From: Gordionus sp. m RMFG-2023
Taxonomy: Eukaryota > Nematomorpha > Gordioida > Chordodea > Parachordodidae
Direction: 5' to 3'
DNA: 64,000 nucleotides
Assembly (NCBI RefSeq): GCF_954871325.1
Contig: NC_088775.1
Span: forward strand, 15,477,561 to 15,541,560
Shown piece by piece: positions 59,791-64,000 of the stretch (position 1 is the first letter of the stretch; every line of letters starts with the position of its first letter). The notes under the pieces were generated by a model, which was not told the origin of the DNA, made no database searches, and saw nothing but the letters and a program-made list of their open reading frames with translations. The position numbers and the translations under genes are program-made.

Positions 59791-61437
59791 AACGATTTGA
59801 TTTTATTAAAATTAATAAGACTCTCTAAATTTTTACTAAATGAATTTATGTCAGCTTGCAATCTTTGTGTTATAAATGGAATATCAATATAACTCATAAT
59901 GTCTAAATAAGTTGGAGCTTAATTGATTTCTATTATTTAAATTATTTTATAACCCTAATTAAATTAAAATAATCATCTATTAATTGAAAATTAACAAATT
60001 TAATATTGTAATTAACCGAGTTCAAAACCACTAATCAACTTTATTATTCATTTTTAAATTTAATTACCATCCCTCTTCCCAAAAATATTTCCAAGGTCCA
60101 AACAAGTATAAAAAATTTGTTTATAAAAAGTGAGTAGACATGTTTATAATACTCTATTATATAGAATTGATTATAAAATATCAGATAAAATGCCACTTTT
60201 ATAGACATATGTGACAGTAATAGAATATATTATACGCTTAATATTTTGATCTTTACTAATCAATACTTTTGATAATAAATATAAGTAACAATTTGCTTTC
60301 AATTTTTTAATGCCATCTAACATCTTATTATTCATCTTAAAATGAATGTAATCCTTATTAAAGATCTGTTTTTCCTTCTCTTTTTATACGTGTTTTTAGG
60401 GAAATTTTTTCTTCATTGAAAAACAGTTTTGAGTTAAATTTTTAATACATTATATTTTTGATATTATTACAAACTACTATTATTTTAAGACATAGTATTC
60501 CAACTAGCAGTGGTGCGACAATAAAATCTTAATTGCTTTCATCATATCACTCTGGTCCTTATTTTCTAGTTACAAATGGATTCATTTCTAATATGGCATC
60601 CTTACTGTGTAAATAACTCAAGGCTTCAATATATTTGTATAATTATTTCTTCTAAAGATTTTTACTGTTTTGGTACTATCAATTTATTTAACATAATAAA
60701 TTCTGATATGAGTTTACTTTGTGTGTCATGGCTATGACTGCAAATTAATCATCATCCATTATTTGTGTGGCTATGTAATTTAAGATTATTACTCATGCTG
60801 TCGAGAGCATTTGATTGAATAATTTAGATATGCAATAATGATCAACTGTCTAGTCGTTTATATATCATTAAAAATGGAAGATAATCTTTTAGAAATTTAA
60901 TATCTCATAATAATTTTCTCTATTACTTATCTAGCTTGCATCATTTCATCTAAGAGGAAGCTCTAGTCATCTAAGAGGAAGCTCTAACCACCATATAGTT
61001 TTATGATTTGTAGTCGTTTATATTCTCTTCTTCAAGAATTATTGATTTAGTTAGGCCTACAAATTTTTCCTTATTATTCAATTCTATAAAACATTGTCTA
61101 AAATGTTAATACAATGTTATATTAGTTTAATGATCTTTTGTCAATGTAGATTGATAAGAATTATATTGCTTTGTGTGGTTTTTAAAAACCATTATCAATT
61201 GAGGTTAACTTTTTTAATCACTTGTAATTCTTTAGACAAATATTTTTTTATATCCGTAATCGAAAATTTAATATTGTAATAAATGGATAAATATTGAATT
61301 AATAAATTATCTTTAGAAATGTCTTGTATTGTTTTACTTACATTTTTGTAAGCATAATAAATGACAAAATATGAAAATCAGAATAATTGTTCAGAGTTTG
61401 CAAATTTCAATTAAAAAAGTATAATATATTAATATAA
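59791..61437. other. AT-rich stretch downstream of the RRM exon, no further exon found
   Basis: Searched for the continuation of the RRM (GYEGSL...PVGFV) without success. The only notable element is a 22-bp tandem duplication at about 60947-60988 (TCATCTAAGAGGAAGCTCTA twice). Confidence 0.45.
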
Positions 61438-61438
61438 A

Positions 61439-61564
61439 ACCCGGCATAAGGCCTAACAAAAGATTCCCCGAAGGCCTGAAAAGTAGGGAGTATAGGGGTT
61501 TAGCCCCCCATAAATTTTTTTAGTTGCGCCCCCAGAAATTGTAAAGGCTATTGACACCCCTGCT
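61439..61564. mobile_element. Fragment of a GC-bounded MITE
   Basis: CCCGGCATAAGGCCTAACAA at the left, and GTTGCGCCCCCAGAAATTG, GGCTATTGACACCCCTG at the right. The right end matches the right end of the GTCACT family (53968, 59242). Left border uncertain. Confidence 0.45.
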
Positions 61565-62423
61565 TTAAGAGCTATAGTTAATTATGTGAAATATACCATT
61601 TTCATCATTTTACCCCGTACCCAGGGTAAAATAGCTGAGCACCAAGGTAAAGCGGAGATTGAACACAACTTTATATCTTTATTGAACAAAATGTTAGTAA
61701 TTTTGACATATATTTGTTATTTTTAATTATAAATTAATCAATATAATAAATGAATGTAAAGAAATTTTCAAAATTAGCACATTTTGAGTGTGCCCATTTT
61801 AGGCATATGGTAGATTTCAATTATTCCTGATCTTTGCGACTATTTTTAAAATTTTTATTCTAATAAACATTCAAACTATTTTTTAATGTTCCCTATTGCC
61901 CAAATTTTATATATATTTTAGGTAAGAAATTATATTTTAAAATATAATCTCACACCAAATTAGGCCTTTCTTTGTGTTTAAGGGTTTTATCATACTAGCA
62001 TTGTTTCCCCGTCAATCGCTTTACGATCGTCATCTTAAATTTTTGATTGACCTGTCCGCCCAAACATGCTGATGCTGGACTGCATCTCTGTTCAATCAGA
62101 ATTTTTTCTAATTTAAAAATCGCCCTGAAAATTCCGAATTATATGTATAAAATAGTAAATTTCGCAACAAAAATTTTTAAATTTTAATCTTATATTATTA
62201 GGGATACGAGAATTCATTGCTCAAAGTCACCAATAAATTAGGCAAAAATCTTTCGGTATATTGATTTGATTTATATTTTATTTTTATATAAAAATATTAA
62301 TCAAGAAATTAATTTAACATAAACTTGGATAAAATATAGTCTTAAATTCCAGTTTACTTCCAATTAAAATTTTTTTTTTGTCGGTCACCTTAAATGATGA
62401 ATGCACCATATTATTTATTATGT
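61565..62423. other. AT-rich stretch, nothing firm
   Basis: ACCCCGTACCCAGGGTAAAAT near 61612 is a short palindromic transposon-end-like motif. No gene seen. Confidence 0.45.
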
Positions 62424-63351
62424 GGTTAAAAGTCAATACCGGGAAACTTTTATAGCGAATAGAATTATCACCAATGCGCTAAGCGTAAAATTAATACCAC
62501 GTATGCATTTTCATAATTAGAGCAAAAATATTATCGTGAATGCATGACTACTAATGTATATCCGTAAATCATTACTCCAAATATATTACAACCAATATAT
62601 TAGCGCGAATACCTTGAAAGTATTAATTACATTTTGGCAAATGCAATGCCGCGAAAACATTATCGTAAATGCATTTTTGGGAATGCGTTCTGGGGAAAAT
62701 ATTATGGCAAATGCATCATCTCAATATATTACCGCGAATACATTATCGTAAATTTGGGTTGGTTAGACTTTTAGCGGATCTGTCCTAATCCAAAGTTCTT
62801 TAAAGATGTTTGAGCTTGCTTGATGAGAATATAACAATAGACTATTTAAAGAAGAAAGGCAGGTTAGGTAGTAAGATATGGGACCGGCAATCCCAACAAT
62901 TAAATAATATTTTTAATCTACGAAATATCTCAAAAATAAAAATATATAAATTGACTAACTGCATATACTGTAAAATCGAAATTTACAAGTAGCAAAGAAT
63001 ATTAGTACCAATTTGTCAAATATAAATAAATTTCTAAATAGATCACAATATTCCAGTAGCAACATTATTTACACGTTATTGCATTCGCTGTAATGCATCC
63101 GCGATAATGTTCATACGGTAATGCATTCATAGTAAAATTTTAGCGGCAATACATCCACAATAAGGTTTTTGCTATAGTACATTGGCTATAATGTTAGCGG
63201 TTTTGTTTTTACGATTGTGAAGTTTTTTACTATATTGAATTCGCTGTAATGTCCGAGGTAATACATTCGATGTAATTGTTTCTGATATAATATATTTACT
63301 GTAATGCATTCGCGATAATACTTTTTCGCTGTGTTGAATTGACATGATACT
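62424..63351. mobile_element. Short non-autonomous relative of the large MULE
   Basis: Left GGTTAAAAGTCAATACCGGG and reverse-complemented right AGTATCATGTCAATTCAACA parallel the ends of the element at 4686-18032. Degraded GCGAA/TTCGC words (GCGAATACC, ATTCGCGATAATAC) fill both arms. The flanking 9-mers TTATTATGT and ATTTAATGT agree at 6 of 9 positions. 928 bp, no transposase; small open frames are low-complexity. Confidence 0.75.
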
Positions 63352-64000
63352 ATTTAATGTAAACAAAATTATCATTATTTTACATAATATATTTGATTTA
63401 GTACAAAGTATAACCTTAATTTAAAAAAATTTAATGTTGGAAAAATGTTTTGTAATACAATATAAAAATGCCCAAAACGATATCTATTTAATATTATATT
63501 TTAATAATTCCCTAATACATCATTTCATTTTATATATTTTTCATTAAATATTTATAAATTATAAATTTTTCATATGCGTGTGCGTGTAAATACGCCACTT
63601 CTTTTTTTTATTATTGAATTTTTAAAAAATTGATGAGAGTTTTAAGTCAATATAGCTTGTAATTTTAGGAAATTTTCTTTTTAAGCGATTTAGAATATTA
63701 CCCAAATATTTCACAACTTTATAAATTTTATTCAAAAATGTGTACACCCTATTTCATATGCATGGCCTGGATTTTACTAAGGGCGAAAGAGGGTGGGAAG
63801 CAATATTTGGTGGAATTTTCCCCATAAGTTTCATTGAAGGTTTTTAGGTCCACTTATTGTATGTATTTGGCTATATTATATCTTTTTAAAAATATATTTT
63901 TTTCTAAAAATTTTGAATTATAGATTTTAAAAAGTTATTAACTTTTATTAATTTTTCTTTGAAATTCTTCTTTATAATGATATATTGTATAAATTTTTAG
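63352..64000. other. AT-rich window end, nothing recognised
   Basis: No exon or element border was identified. A GCGTGTGCGTGTAAATACGCC motif near 63576 is the only non-AT-rich patch before 63760. Confidence 0.5.

Overview
This is a very AT-rich eukaryotic window dominated by decayed transposable elements, with two host genes recognisable through spliced exons. Spliceosomal introns, animal-specific gene families (a RUN/Rubicon-homology protein of the PLEKHM1 group and an RBPMS/couch potato/MEC-8 type RRM protein) and the transposon mix (hAT, MULE, Ty3/gypsy, LINE) point to a metazoan. The RRM exon reads [14 protein letters not shown], the form I recall from protostome couch potato/MEC-8 proteins rather than vertebrate RBPMS, so a protostome invertebrate is my best guess. 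The species cannot be named from this window.

Layout. 1-4391: AT-rich, no gene seen. 4392-19081: a four-level nest. An old hAT element (4392-19081) was hit by a Mutator-like element with long CGCGAA-array inverted repeats and a perfect 9-bp target duplication (4686-18032). That was hit by a second hAT built as a head-to-head inverted duplicate (9717-15069), and that in turn by an LTR element (10496-13147). 19170-21882: a broken Ty3/gypsy element whose downstream LTR abuts an inverted LTR copy. 21883-24161: a tandem duplication, one copy of which holds a palindromic hAT MITE.

24162-35104: the best gene in the window, a seven-exon plus-strand gene for a predicted 957-residue RUN + Rubicon-homology protein. 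Splice phases agree at every junction and the coding length divides by three. Two introns are tiny (43 and 51 bp); the other four are 1.5-2.5 kb and each carries transposon debris, including a very young antisense gypsy element in the last one.

35105-56400: transposon graveyard. It contains a hAT transposase relic, a 99-bp Harbinger-like MITE, two LINE relics on the minus strand, a ~280-bp higher-order tandem repeat, dispersed palindromic MITEs and microsatellites. 56604-59019: the 5' part of an RBPMS/couch potato-like gene, running out of the window. 59020-64000: hAT MITEs and a short non-autonomous relative (62424-63351) of the large MULE.

If the PLEKHM1 assignment holds, the first gene acts at RAB7-positive late endosomes, lysosomes or autophagosomes; the second is an RNA-binding splicing or mRNA regulator. 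Nothing suggests the two are functionally linked. All calls come from reading the sequence and recalled family motifs; no search was run.
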